64,000 nucleotides of DNA from Pseudoxanthomonas beigongshangi (GTDB taxonomy: Bacteria; Pseudomonadota; Gammaproteobacteria; Xanthomonadales; Xanthomonadaceae): positions 62,001 through 126,000 of the forward strand of contig NZ_JADHDV010000011.1 of the NCBI RefSeq assembly GCF_016820515.1, given 5' to 3'. Positions within the stretch are counted from its first letter, which is position 1, and each line of letters starts with the position of its first letter. The notes beneath the pieces are model-generated. The model was not told where the DNA came from and ran no database searches. It worked only from the letters and a program-made list of their open reading frames with translations. The position numbers and the translations under genes were made by a program. Positions 1-8,500 of the stretch are shown one piece after another.

Positions 1-103
1 CGTAGGTACCCTCGGACAGCACCTCCTGCGCCAGCGCAGGACGGGCGGGGGAGAACAGCAAGACCAGGCCCAGCGCGCAGGCCGCGCCGGCCAGGCGCGT
101 CAC
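1..103 (-). CDS. Secreted protein of unknown function, N-terminal fragment
   Basis: Only the first 34 codons lie in the window; the gene runs off the left edge. Reading from GTG at 103, the peptide is a textbook Sec signal: MTRL, a hydrophobic core AGAACALGLVLLF, and a cleavage site PALA-QE. The GTG overlaps the pyrC stop codon as GTGA, so it is probably translated by coupling with pyrC. Nothing in the few mature residues (EVLSEGTY) identifies a family. The signal peptide and the coupling are seen directly; export to the periplasm or beyond is inferred. Confidence 0.5.
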   Translation of the reverse strand, partial: MTRLAGAACALGLVLLFSPARPALAQEVLSEGTY

Positions 104-1446
104 CGATCGAACTCCAGCCGCTGGCCGTTCGGCGTGCCGACCAGATGCTCGCCGTTCCAGACCAGCCGGCCGTTGACCCAGGTCGCGCCGATGCGCGAAC
201 GGAAGGTGGTGCCCTCGAACGGCGACCAGCCGCACTTGGACAGTACGTCCTCGCGGCGCACGGTGAACTCGGCGTCGTCCACCAGTACCAGATCCGCCCA
301 ATAGCCTTCGCGCAGGAAGCCGCGCTCGTGCACGTCGAACAGCTGCGCCGGGGCGTGTGACACCTTCTGCACGATCTCGGTCATCGTGGCGCGGCCCTCG
401 TGGACCAGTTCCAGCGCCGCCACCAGCGCGTACTGGACCAGCGGCAGGCCGGACGGCGCCTGCGCGTAGGGCTTGGACTTCTCCTCCAGCGTGTGCGGGG
501 CGTGGTCGGTCGCCAGCACGTCGATGACATCGTCGGCCAGCGCCTTGATCAGCGCCTCGCGATCGCTGGCGTCCTTGATCGCCGGGTTGCACTTGATGAA
601 GTTGCCCAGCCGCGCGTAGTCGGCGCGATCGAAGCGCAGGAAATGGATGCAGGTCTCGGCGGTGATGCGCTTGCGCTTGCCGGACGCGTCGATCAGGGGG
701 CCGGGCGTGAACAGGGCCAGTTCGTCGGCGGTGGAGATGTGCAGCACGTGCAGGCGGGTGTCGTGGCGGCGGGCCAGTTCCAGCGCCAGCCGGGTCGACT
801 TGATGCAGGCTTCGCGGCTGCGGATGTCCGGGTGGTGCTCGGCGGTCAGCGCATCGCCGTAGCGGGCCTGGAACGCGGCCATGTTGGCATCGATGGTCGG
901 CGTGTCCTCGCAGTGCGTGATGATCGGAGTCGGCGCCTCGCGGAAGATGGCGTCCAGGGTCTCCGGGTTGTCCACCAGCATGTTGCCGGTCGAGGCGCCC
1001 ATGAACACCTTGATGCCCGGCGCGGTCTTCGGGTCGAGCGCGCGGATGGCCTCCAGGTTGTCGTTGCTGGCGCCCAGGTAGAAGCCGTAGTTGCCCCAGG
1101 CCCGGCCCGCCGCCCGCTGGTACTTGGCTTCCAGCGCGGCCGAATCGAGGGTCGGCGGCACCGTGTTGGGCATGTCCATGAAACTGGTCAGGCCACCGGC
1201 CACCGCGGCGGCCGATTCGGTGGCGATATCGCCCTTGTGCGGCATGCCAGGCTCGCGGAAGTGGACCTGGTCGTCGATCATGCCCGGCAGCAGCCAGCGG
1301 CCGGCGGCGTCGACGACCTTTTCATCCGCCCCGGCGGACAGGCCGCTGCCGATGCGGGCGATGCGACCGTTCTCGATGCGCAGGTCGCCTTCGAATTCGC
1401 GGCCTTCGCTGGCCATCCGGGCATTGACGATGAGGGTGGAGGGCAT
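100..1446 (-). CDS. pyrC: Dihydroorotase (class I, DDQVHF variant)
   Basis: This enzyme cyclises N-carbamoyl-aspartate to dihydroorotate in cytosolic pyrimidine synthesis. The 448-aa length suits class I dihydroorotases. Visible amidohydrolase elements, in order, are IDDQVHFREPG (about residues 57-67, metal and substrate site), GIKVFMGAS (Lys that is carbamylated in the family), HCED, HVLHIST (metal His residues) and ATDHAPH with the catalytic Asp. The usual HxH motif reads QxH here; the same DDQVHF form occurs in dihydroorotases of Bacteroidetes and xanthomonads, so the enzyme is probably active. It abuts yidD upstream with no gap and overlaps the next gene by GTGA. Allantoinase is a less likely alternative. 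Confidence 0.9.
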   Translation of the reverse strand: MPSTLIVNARMASEGREFEGDLRIENGRIARIGSGLSAGADEKVVDAAGRWLLPGMIDDQVHFREPGMPHKGDIATESAAAVAGGLTSFMDMPNTVPPTLDSAALEAKYQRAAGRAWGNYGFYLGASNDNLEAIRALDPKTAPGIKVFMGASTGNMLVDNPETLDAIFREAPTPIITHCEDTPTIDANMAAFQARYGDALTAEHHPDIRSREACIKSTRLALELARRHDTRLHVLHISTADELALFTPGPLIDASGKRKRITAETCIHFLRFDRADYARLGNFIKCNPAIKDASDREALIKALADDVIDVLATDHAPHTLEEKSKPYAQAPSGLPLVQYALVAALELVHEGRATMTEIVQKVSHAPAQLFDVHERGFLREGYWADLVLVDDAEFTVRREDVLSKCGWSPFEGTTFRSRIGATWVNGRLVWNGEHLVGTPNGQRLEFDR

Positions 1447-1698
1447 TCAGTGCTTTCCTGTGCAGGGGGCGGAGGTTTCACCGGCGGGCGGCACCGGGTC
1501 GTGGCCGCCGGGATGCAGGGGATGGCAGCGGCCGATGCGGCGGGCGGCGAGCCAGCTGCCTTTCATCGGACCGAACCGGGCGATCGCTTCCATCGCGTAT
1601 TCCGAACACGATGGCACGAAACGGCAGCGCGGACCCAGCAGCGGGCTGATGAAGCGCTTGTACACCCGCAGGACAGCAATGAGTACCCGGCCGATCAT
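1447..1698 (-). CDS. yidD: Membrane protein insertion efficiency factor YidD
   Basis: A small 83-aa YidD-family protein that helps YidC insert inner-membrane proteins. The family signature is complete: an N-terminal amphipathic/hydrophobic stretch ([19 protein letters not shown]), then [16 protein letters not shown] with the paired Cys residues, and the [10 protein letters not shown] block. Usually yidD sits between rnpA and yidC; here it stands upstream of pyrC, whose ATG directly follows its stop codon, so the two are likely co-transcribed. The C-terminal tail is short and Pro-rich. Confidence 0.93.
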   Translation of the reverse strand: MIGRVLIAVLRVYKRFISPLLGPRCRFVPSCSEYAMEAIARFGPMKGSWLAARRIGRCHPLHPGGHDPVPPAGETSAPCTGKH

Positions 1699-1721
1699 GT
1701 CCGGATGATAACCGTGTTGGG

Positions 1722-1750
1722 TTGCCGCTGCCCGCCGGGTAGGCTATAAA
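1722..1750 (+). promoter_or_regulatory. Predicted sigma-70 promoter for the dksA-like gene
   Basis: A TTGCCG hexamer (1722-1727) and TATAAA (1745-1750) are spaced by exactly 17 bases. Transcription would start near 1757. That leaves almost no leader before the ATG at 1765 and supports the GTG at 1795 as the real start. Confidence 0.5.
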
Positions 1751-1794
1751 GTCGCGCTTTCCCGATGCTCGGGAAGAACAAGGAAGCGCTGTTC

Positions 1795-2835
1795 GTGGCT
1801 GCTAAGAAACCTGCAAAGAAGGCCGCCAAGGCCGCCAAGAAAACCGCCAAGCCCGTCGCCAAGAAGCCTGTCGTGAAGAAGGCTGTCGCCAAGAAACCGG
1901 CCGCCAAGCCGGTGGCCAAGAAGGCGGCGCCCAAGCCCGTCGCCAAGAAAGCCGTGGCCAAGAAGCCGGCCGCAAAGCCGGCGGCCAGGAAGGCGGCGCC
2001 CAAGCCCGCGCCCGCCAAGGCAAAACCGGCCGCCAAGCCGGTGGCGAAGAAGGCCATGGCCAAGAAGACCGCTCCCGTCGCAGCACCGAAGACCAAACCC
2101 GCACCGAAGCCCGCCCCCAAGCCGGCTCCGGCCAAGACTGCTCCCCCGAAGGCCCCCGCACCGCGCTCGACCGCTCCCGCCGCACCCCGGCAGGAGGCCA
2201 AGCCCGCGCCGGCTCCGGTGGCCAAGGCTCCATCCCCCGCAAAGCCAGTGCCCGCACCGAAACCGACCAGCAAGACAACCAATTCCGCCCCCGTGACCAG
2301 CAAGCCTGCCATCGCTCCCCGTTCCACCGGCAAGGTGGCCGTGGCCGTGGCCGCCAAGCCGCAGGCTCCCGTCGTCCGGGAAAAATTCAAAGTGGTGCCC
2401 TACAAGACCGATGACGCCACCGGTCGCCCGATCGTTCCCCAAGGCTACAAGCCGGCCGTGGACGAGGAGTACATGAGTCCGCTCCAGCTCGAATATTTCC
2501 GCCAGCGCCTGCTGCAGTGGCGTGCGGATCTGGTCGAGGAATCCAAGCAGACCATCGAGAACCTGAAGGACGAGGTCCGCGACATCGGCGACGAAGCCGA
2601 GCGCGCCACCCGCGAAACCGAGAACTCGCTGGAACTGCGTACCCGCGATCGCTACCGCAAGCTGATCGGCAAGATCGACAGCACGCTCAAGCGCGTGGAT
2701 GCCGGCGACTACGGCTACTGCGTCGACACCGGCGAGGAAATCGGCCTGGAGCGCCTGGAGGCGCGCCTGACCGCCGAGCGCACCATCGATGCGCAGGAGC
2801 GCTGGGAACACATGCAGAAGCAGCAGGGCGACTGA
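1795..2835 (+). CDS. dksA: DksA-family RNA polymerase-binding protein with a long Lys/Ala/Pro-rich N-terminal extension
   Basis: The protein (346 aa from GTG 1795) has two parts. Residues 1 to about 195 are repetitive KK/AAK/KPAAKPVA sequence resembling histone H1 or AlgP tails. The last 150 residues are a DksA/TraR domain: a long helical hairpin with the tip motif DIGDEA (DxxDxA, which DksA uses in the RNA polymerase secondary channel), then the zinc-finger-like end. Only one zinc ligand remains (YGYCVDTGEEIG and TIDAQE, where canonical DksA has four Cys). The start is chosen for AAGGAAG eight bases upstream; ATG 1765 lacks a ribosome binding site. It likely tunes rRNA and amino-acid promoters with ppGpp. 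A strong terminator follows. Confidence 0.85.
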   Translation: MAAKKPAKKAAKAAKKTAKPVAKKPVVKKAVAKKPAAKPVAKKAAPKPVAKKAVAKKPAAKPAARKAAPKPAPAKAKPAAKPVAKKAMAKKTAPVAAPKTKPAPKPAPKPAPAKTAPPKAPAPRSTAPAAPRQEAKPAPAPVAKAPSPAKPVPAPKPTSKTTNSAPVTSKPAIAPRSTGKVAVAVAAKPQAPVVREKFKVVPYKTDDATGRPIVPQGYKPAVDEEYMSPLQLEYFRQRLLQWRADLVEESKQTIENLKDEVRDIGDEAERATRETENSLELRTRDRYRKLIGKIDSTLKRVDAGDYGYCVDTGEEIGLERLEARLTAERTIDAQERWEHMQKQQGD

Positions 2836-2860
2836 TTCCGCGCCCCTCGTTGCCATCCCC

Positions 2861-2891
2861 GCGAACCCCGCCCAGGCGGGGTTCGCTTTTT
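2861..2891 (+). terminator. Rho-independent terminator after dksA
   Basis: A perfect 12-bp GC-rich stem (GCGAACCCCGCC pairing with GGCGGGGTTCGC) is followed by TTTTT. It lies 26 bases past the dksA stop and before the deaminase gene. Confidence 0.9.
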
Positions 2892-2915
2892 CCGCGACCC
2901 GCGACAGGAGGCGGC

Positions 2916-3365
2916 ATGGATCACGAGCAGTTCATGCGCGAGGCAATCGCGCTCGCCAGGGCCAACATCGCCGACGGAGGCCGTCCGTTCGGTGCGGTGC
3001 TGGTGCGGGACGGCGAAGTCATCGCCCGCGCCGCCAACGGCATCCATCGCGACCACGATCCCATCGCGCACGCCGAACTGCTGGCCATCCGCCAGGCCGG
3101 CGCACGCCTGGGCACGCCGCGCCTGGACGGCTGCGTGATCTACGCCAGCGGCCACCCGTGCCCGATGTGCCTGGCCGCCATGCACCTGTGTGGCATCGGC
3201 GAGGCGTGGTTCGCCTATTCGAACGAGGACGGCGCGCCGTACGGCCTGTCCACCGCCGCCGTGTACGCCGAGATGGCGCTGCCGCCGGATGCGCACGCCA
3301 CCTTGCGGCTGGCACGGCTGCGGCCGGCCGGCGAGGACGGCCTGTACCGGGAATGGCAAAAGTAG
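2916..3365 (+). CDS. Nucleoside/guanine deaminase (CDA superfamily)
   Basis: A 149-aa zinc-dependent deaminase of the guanine deaminase/TadA type, cytosolic. The zinc and catalytic residues are plain: HAELLAI (His ligand plus proton-shuttling Glu, about residue 52) and the PCPMC pair of Cys ligands (about residues 85-90). RPFGAVLV near the N-terminus is the family's substrate loop. AGGAGG five bases before ATG 2916 fixes the start. Guanine deamination is the best guess because of similarity to GuaD-type proteins, but substrate choice among guanine, cytosine and tRNA adenosine cannot be decided; TadA seems less likely given the GuaD-like RPFGA start. The TAG stop is supplied by a GTAG-type palindromic repeat. 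Confidence 0.82.
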   Translation: MDHEQFMREAIALARANIADGGRPFGAVLVRDGEVIARAANGIHRDHDPIAHAELLAIRQAGARLGTPRLDGCVIYASGHPCPMCLAAMHLCGIGEAWFAYSNEDGAPYGLSTAAVYAEMALPPDAHATLRLARLRPAGEDGLYREWQK

Positions 3366-3386
3366 AGCCGAGCTTGCTCGGCTCTG
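3362..3386 (+). repeat. GTAG-type palindromic repeat at a stop codon
   Basis: GTAGAGCCGAGC-TT-GCTCGGCTCT forms a 10-bp hairpin. The TAG of its GTAG end is the deaminase stop codon. The same family recurs at 27892-27957 and 39639-40016 and resembles the SMAG (GTAG) elements known from Stenotrophomonas. Confidence 0.75.
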
Positions 3387-3460
3387 CCGCCAACTTCGAA
3401 CCGGGCCGCTACTGGATGGGAAAACGCGGTGCCGCCTACGGCCCGCCGGCCCGTTGGATA

Positions 3461-3471
3461 TTGCGTTGCAA
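3461..3471. promoter_or_regulatory. TTGCGTTGCAA palindrome upstream of the sigma factor gene
   Basis: TTGC-N3-GCAA, 136 bases before the likely sigma start. A near-identical TTGCGTCGCAA lies at almost the same distance before the TonB receptor (5368-5378). It is a candidate shared operator or promoter element; function is inferred only from the match. Confidence 0.35.
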
Positions 3472-3607
3472 CGTGCGCGGCCCCCGGCGTGTGCCTAGGC
3501 TGGCGCACGTACCCGACCGTATGCGCCGTGCCGGCCCGCCCACGGGCACCCGCCGGACGGAGGTCGGATTTCCTTTACTCAGGACGATCGCCAGACAGGG
3601 GATGCCG

Positions 3608-4180
3608 GTGTCCGAACCATCGCCTTTCGCCCAGGGTTCCCCTCGCATCGACGAGGGCAGCGACGGGCGCGACGACCTGCTGAACACCATTTCGCTGCGC
3701 TATCGCGCGCCGTTGCGCGGTTTCTTCGCCAAGCGGGTCCGGGATGCCAGCGAAGTCGACGACCTGACCCAGGAAGTGTTCCTGCACCTGCTGCGGCGCG
3801 CCCGCGGTGGCGCCATCGAGCATGTGGAGCAGTACGTGTTCCAGGTGGCGGCCAACGTCCTGCGCGACTGGGCACGCCGGCGCAAGGTCCGGGCGATGGA
3901 TGTCCAGGAGTCGTTCGACGAGGATCTTCACCAGCCCGCTACGGATATTTCGCCGGAGCGCGTCTTACTGGGAGAGGAGGCGGTCCGGGTGATGACCGCC
4001 GTCCTGCGGAGCCTGCCCGAACGGACCCGCGACGTTTTCGTGCTGAGGACCATGGAAAAGCGCAAATACACTGAAATCTCGGTCATGCTGGGCATCTCCG
4101 TCCGGGCCGCCGAGAAACACATGGCCAAGGCGCTGGCCCGGTTGGGCGGCGCGCTGGGCGGGATGCCGGAGGGCGCATGA
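3608..4180 (+). CDS. FecI-type ECF sigma factor
   Basis: An extracytoplasmic-function sigma factor of about 190 aa. Region 2 is recognisable in RAPLRGFFAKRVRD and EVDDLTQEVFLHLLRR (core RNA polymerase and -10 binding), and region 4 in LPERTRDVFVLRTMEKRKY followed by the helix-turn-helix EISVMLGISVRAAEKHMAKA (-35 binding). The start could be ATG 3602 or GTG 3608; AGGGG at 3597-3601 touches the first but lies six bases from the second, so GTG is preferred. Its partner FecR gene begins 43 bases downstream, with the TonB receptor next. It most likely transcribes the receptor when the FecR anti-sigma factor relays ligand binding. Confidence 0.88.
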   Translation: MSEPSPFAQGSPRIDEGSDGRDDLLNTISLRYRAPLRGFFAKRVRDASEVDDLTQEVFLHLLRRARGGAIEHVEQYVFQVAANVLRDWARRRKVRAMDVQESFDEDLHQPATDISPERVLLGEEAVRVMTAVLRSLPERTRDVFVLRTMEKRKYTEISVMLGISVRAAEKHMAKALARLGGALGGMPEGA

Positions 4181-4227
4181 CCCCGCCGGACAGGCACACG
4201 ACAGAGGCTGGCGAAACGCACCCATGA
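4177..4227 (+). other. 16-codon micro-ORF bridging sigma and fecR
   Basis: ATG 4177 overlaps the sigma stop (ATGA) and the reading frame ends in a TGA (4225-4227) that overlaps the fecR ATG (again ATGA). It would give a 16-residue peptide. Neither ATG has a convincing ribosome binding site, so the micro-ORF may pass ribosomes from one gene to the next. A real peptide function is not claimed. Confidence 0.25.
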
Positions 4228-5291
4228 ACTCGCGGACTCCTCCAACGACCTGGGCGATGGACTTCGCGGCGGACAGCGCCGACGAGGCGGCCGCGCGCTG
4301 GAGCGAGATCCTGCGCGACGCGCCCGACCAGCCGCGCCTGCGCGAGGGCTTCGATGCCTGGCATGCGCGGTCGCCGGAGAACGCGGCGGCCTGGCGGCGC
4401 ATCCAGGCCGCGAATCACTGGGTACGCACGCTGTCGGATTCACCGGAAATGCAGTCGCTGCGCCGCGAGACGCTGGCGCGCGTGGCCGAAGGCAGGCTGC
4501 GCTCCTCGCGGCGATGGCGGCGGCTGTCGATTGCCGCCTCGCTGCTGTTGCTCACCGGCGTGGGTCTCATCGCGCTGAGGCCGGAGGCCACCCGCGGGTT
4601 GTTCTCCGGCGCGGGCGACACCCTGGCCGGGAATGTCTACCAGACCGGCGTGGGCCAGCGCAGCGTGGTGACGATGGACGACGGTTCGGTGGTGACCCTC
4701 AACACCGACAGCCGGCTGTCGGTGCATTACCGCGCTGACGTCCGCGCGGTGACACTTGAACGTGGGCAGGCCCTGTTCAAGGTCGCCAAGGATCGTTCGC
4801 GCCCGTTCGTGGTCACCGCGGATGGAAAGCGGGTTACCGCGCTGGGCACCGAGTTCGACGTGCGGGTCGGGGAACGCCTGTTCGAAGTCACCTTGCTGGA
4901 AGGCCGCGTGGGTGTCGCGCCGGCGCAGGGCGTCGCACCATCGCCGGCCAATGCGGCGACGCTGGCGGAATTGCATCCGGGCCAGCAGTTCGTCGCCACC
5001 GACGGATCCCGGCCGGTGGTGCGGGTGGCCGACGTGGGGCGCGTGGTCAGCTGGCGCACCGGCCAGATCGTATTCGACAACGAGCGATTGGACGCCGCGA
5101 TTGCCGAAGTGAACCGCTATTCGCGGAGAAAGGTAGTGCTGGGCGACCCACAGCTCGCTTCGCTGAAGATCAGCGGCGCGTTCAATGCCGGCGATACGCA
5201 TACGTTCGTCGAGGCGTTGACGAATTACTTCCCCATCCAGCGCGATCCGCGCGAAGACGATCGCGTGGTGCTCGAGTCGCGCTCCCGGTGA
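4224..5291 (+). CDS. fecR: FecR-family anti-sigma factor / signal transducer
   Basis: A 355-aa inner-membrane protein. Residues about 20-65 form the cytoplasmic DUF4880-like anti-sigma region (AARWSEILRD...FDAWHARSPENAAAWRRI). One membrane segment follows (LSIAASLLLLTGVGLIAL, about 97-114). The periplasmic FecR domain spans about 140-235 (TMDDGSVVTLNTDSRLSV, ERGQALFKVAKD, ALGTEFDVRV). The C-terminal 75 residues resemble an STN-like module that contacts the receptor. The family holds the ECF sigma factor inactive or in a relay state until the TonB receptor is occupied. Position between sigma gene and STN-containing receptor fits exactly. Confidence 0.88.
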   Translation: MNSRTPPTTWAMDFAADSADEAAARWSEILRDAPDQPRLREGFDAWHARSPENAAAWRRIQAANHWVRTLSDSPEMQSLRRETLARVAEGRLRSSRRWRRLSIAASLLLLTGVGLIALRPEATRGLFSGAGDTLAGNVYQTGVGQRSVVTMDDGSVVTLNTDSRLSVHYRADVRAVTLERGQALFKVAKDRSRPFVVTADGKRVTALGTEFDVRVGERLFEVTLLEGRVGVAPAQGVAPSPANAATLAELHPGQQFVATDGSRPVVRVADVGRVVSWRTGQIVFDNERLDAAIAEVNRYSRRKVVLGDPQLASLKISGAFNAGDTHTFVEALTNYFPIQRDPREDDRVVLESRSR

Positions 5292-5367
5292 GCGCACGCA
5301 CATCCCCGCGCCATGGCGTGCGCGGAATGATCCCGGACTGACGCAGGCCTCCACCCGGCGATTCTTG

Positions 5368-5378
5368 TTGCGTCGCAA
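5368..5378. promoter_or_regulatory. TTGCGTCGCAA palindrome upstream of the TonB receptor
   Basis: Second copy of the TTGC-N3-GCAA element, 139 bases before the receptor ATG. See 3461-3471. Confidence 0.35.
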
Positions 5379-5407
5379 AACAGATCCCGCGGGTCCAGTA
5401 TTCCAGT

Positions 5408-5430
5408 CGTGATCTTTTTTTCCGATCACG
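5408..5430. promoter_or_regulatory. Inverted repeat in the fecR-receptor gap
   Basis: CGTGATC and GATCACG flank a 9-base spacer made mostly of T. The T-run lies in the loop, not after the stem, so it is not a normal terminator; an operator is possible. Apart from this and the TTGC palindrome, nothing else stands out between 5292 and 5517. Confidence 0.3.
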
Positions 5431-5517
5431 GTTCGGGTTTTGCGCGGGAGCGCGTCTGTATGGAAGTACGTCGCCATCACGACGTGGCCGCGTGACAAAA
5501 AAACTCGGGGAGGAAGC

Positions 5518-8500
5518 ATGGGAGTTCGTTCGTCTCGATTCGCAAAGCACGTGCTCAGGCCTTGTGCCCTGGTACTGGCGCTGTCGCCGATACTCGCGGC
5601 GCAGGCGCGAGACGGCACCGACCCGCCCGCGCGTTTCGAGATACCCCAGCAGACCCTCAGTGCGGCCCTGTCCGACTATGCGCGCCAGAGCGGCAAGCAA
5701 CTGTTGTATTCGCCCGAACTTGCGGTCGGGAGAAGCGGGCGCGCGGTGGTGGGCAGCAAGGCGCCGACACAGGCACTGGAAGAACTGCTCGAAGGCACCG
5801 GACTGACCTATACCGTCAGCCCTTCGGGGGCGATCCTGATCAGGGATCCCGCGCAGGCCGCCCGCGAAGCGGCGGCGAAGAAGGACAAGCCGGGCGGGCC
5901 GCAGGGAAACGGACAGGAGGTCGCCGCCCTGCAGTCGGCGACGACCTCCGGGACCGTGGCCCAGCAGACTGCAAGCGAAACCGCGACAAGAACTGCTGAA
6001 GCGCGCAACGAGACCACGCTGGATACCCTGGTGGTCACCGCGCAGAAGAAGGTGGAGAACATCCAGAAGGTTCCCATCGCCATCAGCGCCTTCAGTGGCG
6101 ACGATCTCAATGATCGCAAGATCGAGACCGGTGGCGATCTGGTCACGGCGACGCCGAACGTCACCTTCTCCAAGACCAATTTTGCCAGCTACAACTTCCA
6201 GATCCGCGGCATCGGCACGCAGGCGCTGTCGGTGACCACCGATCCGGCGGTCGCGGTCAGCTTCAACAGCACGCCGATGATCCGCAACCGCCTGTTCGAG
6301 CAGGAATACCTGGACGTGGAACGGGTGGAAGTGCTGCGCGGTCCGCAGGGGACGCTGTACGGGCGCAACGCCACCGCTGGCGTGGTCAACATGATCCCGA
6401 ACCTGGCCGATCCGGAAGCCTTCGACGCCAGCACCAAGGTCGAGCTCGGCAACTATGACTCGCGCCGGGTCAACGCGATGATCAACGTCCCGCTGAGCGA
6501 GACCTTCGCCTTCCGCGTGGCCGCGCAATACACCAAGCGTGACGGCTACGACCACAACACCGTCACCGGCAAGGACGTCAACGATCGCGACCTGATGACC
6601 ACGCGCCTGTCGGCGACGTTCCGGCCCAGCGAACGCTTCAGTGCCAGCGTGGCCTGGGAGCATTTCCAGGAAGACGACATGCGCGCCCGCACCGGCAAGC
6701 AGATCTGCCACAACGATCCGGGGCCCGCCACGATCGGTGGCTACGAGCCGGTCTTCGGCAATGCCCGCAACTATCTCAGCCAGTCCTGCAAGGACGGCTC
6801 GCTTTACGGCAACGACGCGTTCGGCGTACCCAATGCCGCGAGCCTGCCCTACATCCTGGGCGCGTCGCCGGTGAGCCTGGGGCTGCTGGTGGACGAGAAC
6901 GGATTCCCGATCGGCGGATTGCCGCTGCTTCCGCTCGGCGTGGACCCTTACGCCGGACTGCGGCAATCGACCGACCTGCGCGAAATCGCCACCACCTACG
7001 ACCCCCGTTTCGAGGCGAAGAACGACGTCGTGCAGATCAACCTCGATTTCGGCCTGACCGATCAGCTGAATCTGGTGTCGCAGACGCTGTACACGCGTGA
7101 CCGTTACTACTCCACCCAGGACTACGGAAGGTTCCAGTCCAATCCGATCTTCAACGACAGCAATGATGCCCTGCAGTTCCTGCCGGACTTCACCCTGGGG
7201 CCGGCCTATCCGGCCACGCCGGGTGGCATCTTCTGCGACCCGCAGTTGGGTTGCTCGAACCGGCTGCTGAACGTCGACCTGGTCGATTCCTACAGCACGC
7301 AGTGGTCGCAGGAGTTCCGCCTGCAATCGGCGTTCGACGGCAAGTTCAATTTCAGCGTGGGCGCCAACTATCTGGAGTACGAGGTTGACGAAAGCTACTA
7401 CGTATTCAGCAACATGTTCAGTGCGCTGGCGCAGCTGTTCTTCAACGGCAACGGCAGCGGCACGGCGCCAGGGAATTGTCCCGCGGGAACCGCGACACGG
7501 TTCGATCCGAATCAGGGCATCGACGTGCCCTGCGTGTATATCGACCCCAATCCGCTGCGCTCCATCAATGGGCAGGGACACAATTACTTCCGTAGCCGCA
7601 ACGTCGCCAAGACGCGGTCGGCGGCGATCTTCGGTGAAGGCTACTGGCAGCTGTCCGATACGCTGCGGCTGACCGCCGGTGTGCGGCTCACCCGGGATCG
7701 CAAGATCACAACGCCGTACGCGAGCCAGACGCTGCTGGGCGATTCCACCGTGGGCGGCAACTCGTCGCTGTTCGGCGGGTACACCGGATATGGCTATCCC
7801 GCCGGCCCGGACATCCGGCAAACCTGGACCGAGCCGACCGGACGCCTGGTGCTGGATTGGTCGCCGGACCTGTCCTTCACCGACAGCACGCTGGTCTACG
7901 CATCGATATCGCGCGGCTACAAGGCAGGCGGCACCAATTCGCCAGGCGTGGGAGCCAATCCGGAGGCGCTCAGCTTCGAACAGCGCAACCCCGAGTTCCG
8001 GCCCGAGTACGTCAACGCGTTCGAGATCGGCACCAAGAACGTGATGGCCGGCGGCCAGCTGATGTTCAACGCCACTGCCTTCTACAACGACTATAAGGAC
8101 TACCAGGTCTCGCAGATCCAGGACCGCGCCACCCTCAACGAGAATTTCGATGCGCGCACCTGGGGCGCGGAGTTCGAACTGGTATGGAAGCCGACCGACG
8201 CCTTCCAGATCAGCGGCAACGTGGGCCTGCTGCGCAGCCGTATCGGCGCCAACCAGTACTCGATCGACGTGATGGACCGGACCGCGGGAAATCCCGAATG
8301 GACCACCGTGCGTCCATGGATGCAACTGGCGTCGAACTGCATCGCGCCGACCGCGCTGGTATCGATGGCGCTGGAGAACTACTTCGCCGACCCGTTCAAC
8401 CAGATGTACAGCAATGCTGGCTTCCTCAACAGCTTCTGCACCGTCAACTACTACACGGCGATGGGTGGGTTCACGGCGGATCGCGGTTTCAATGGCGGTC

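Noticed and set aside
1765-1794. ATG 1765 as start of dksA
   Set aside because: It would leave about 8 bases of leader after the predicted promoter and has no ribosome binding site, whereas GTG 1795 has AAGGAAG at good distance.
1744-2856. Minus-strand Leu/Gly-rich ORFs opposite the dksA tail
   Set aside because: They are the complement of Lys/Ala/Pro codon repeats and lack any domain.
2789-3601. Long N-terminal extension in frame with the ECF sigma factor
   Set aside because: It covers the deaminase gene in another frame and is Arg-rich nonsense; the sigma domain begins after 3602.
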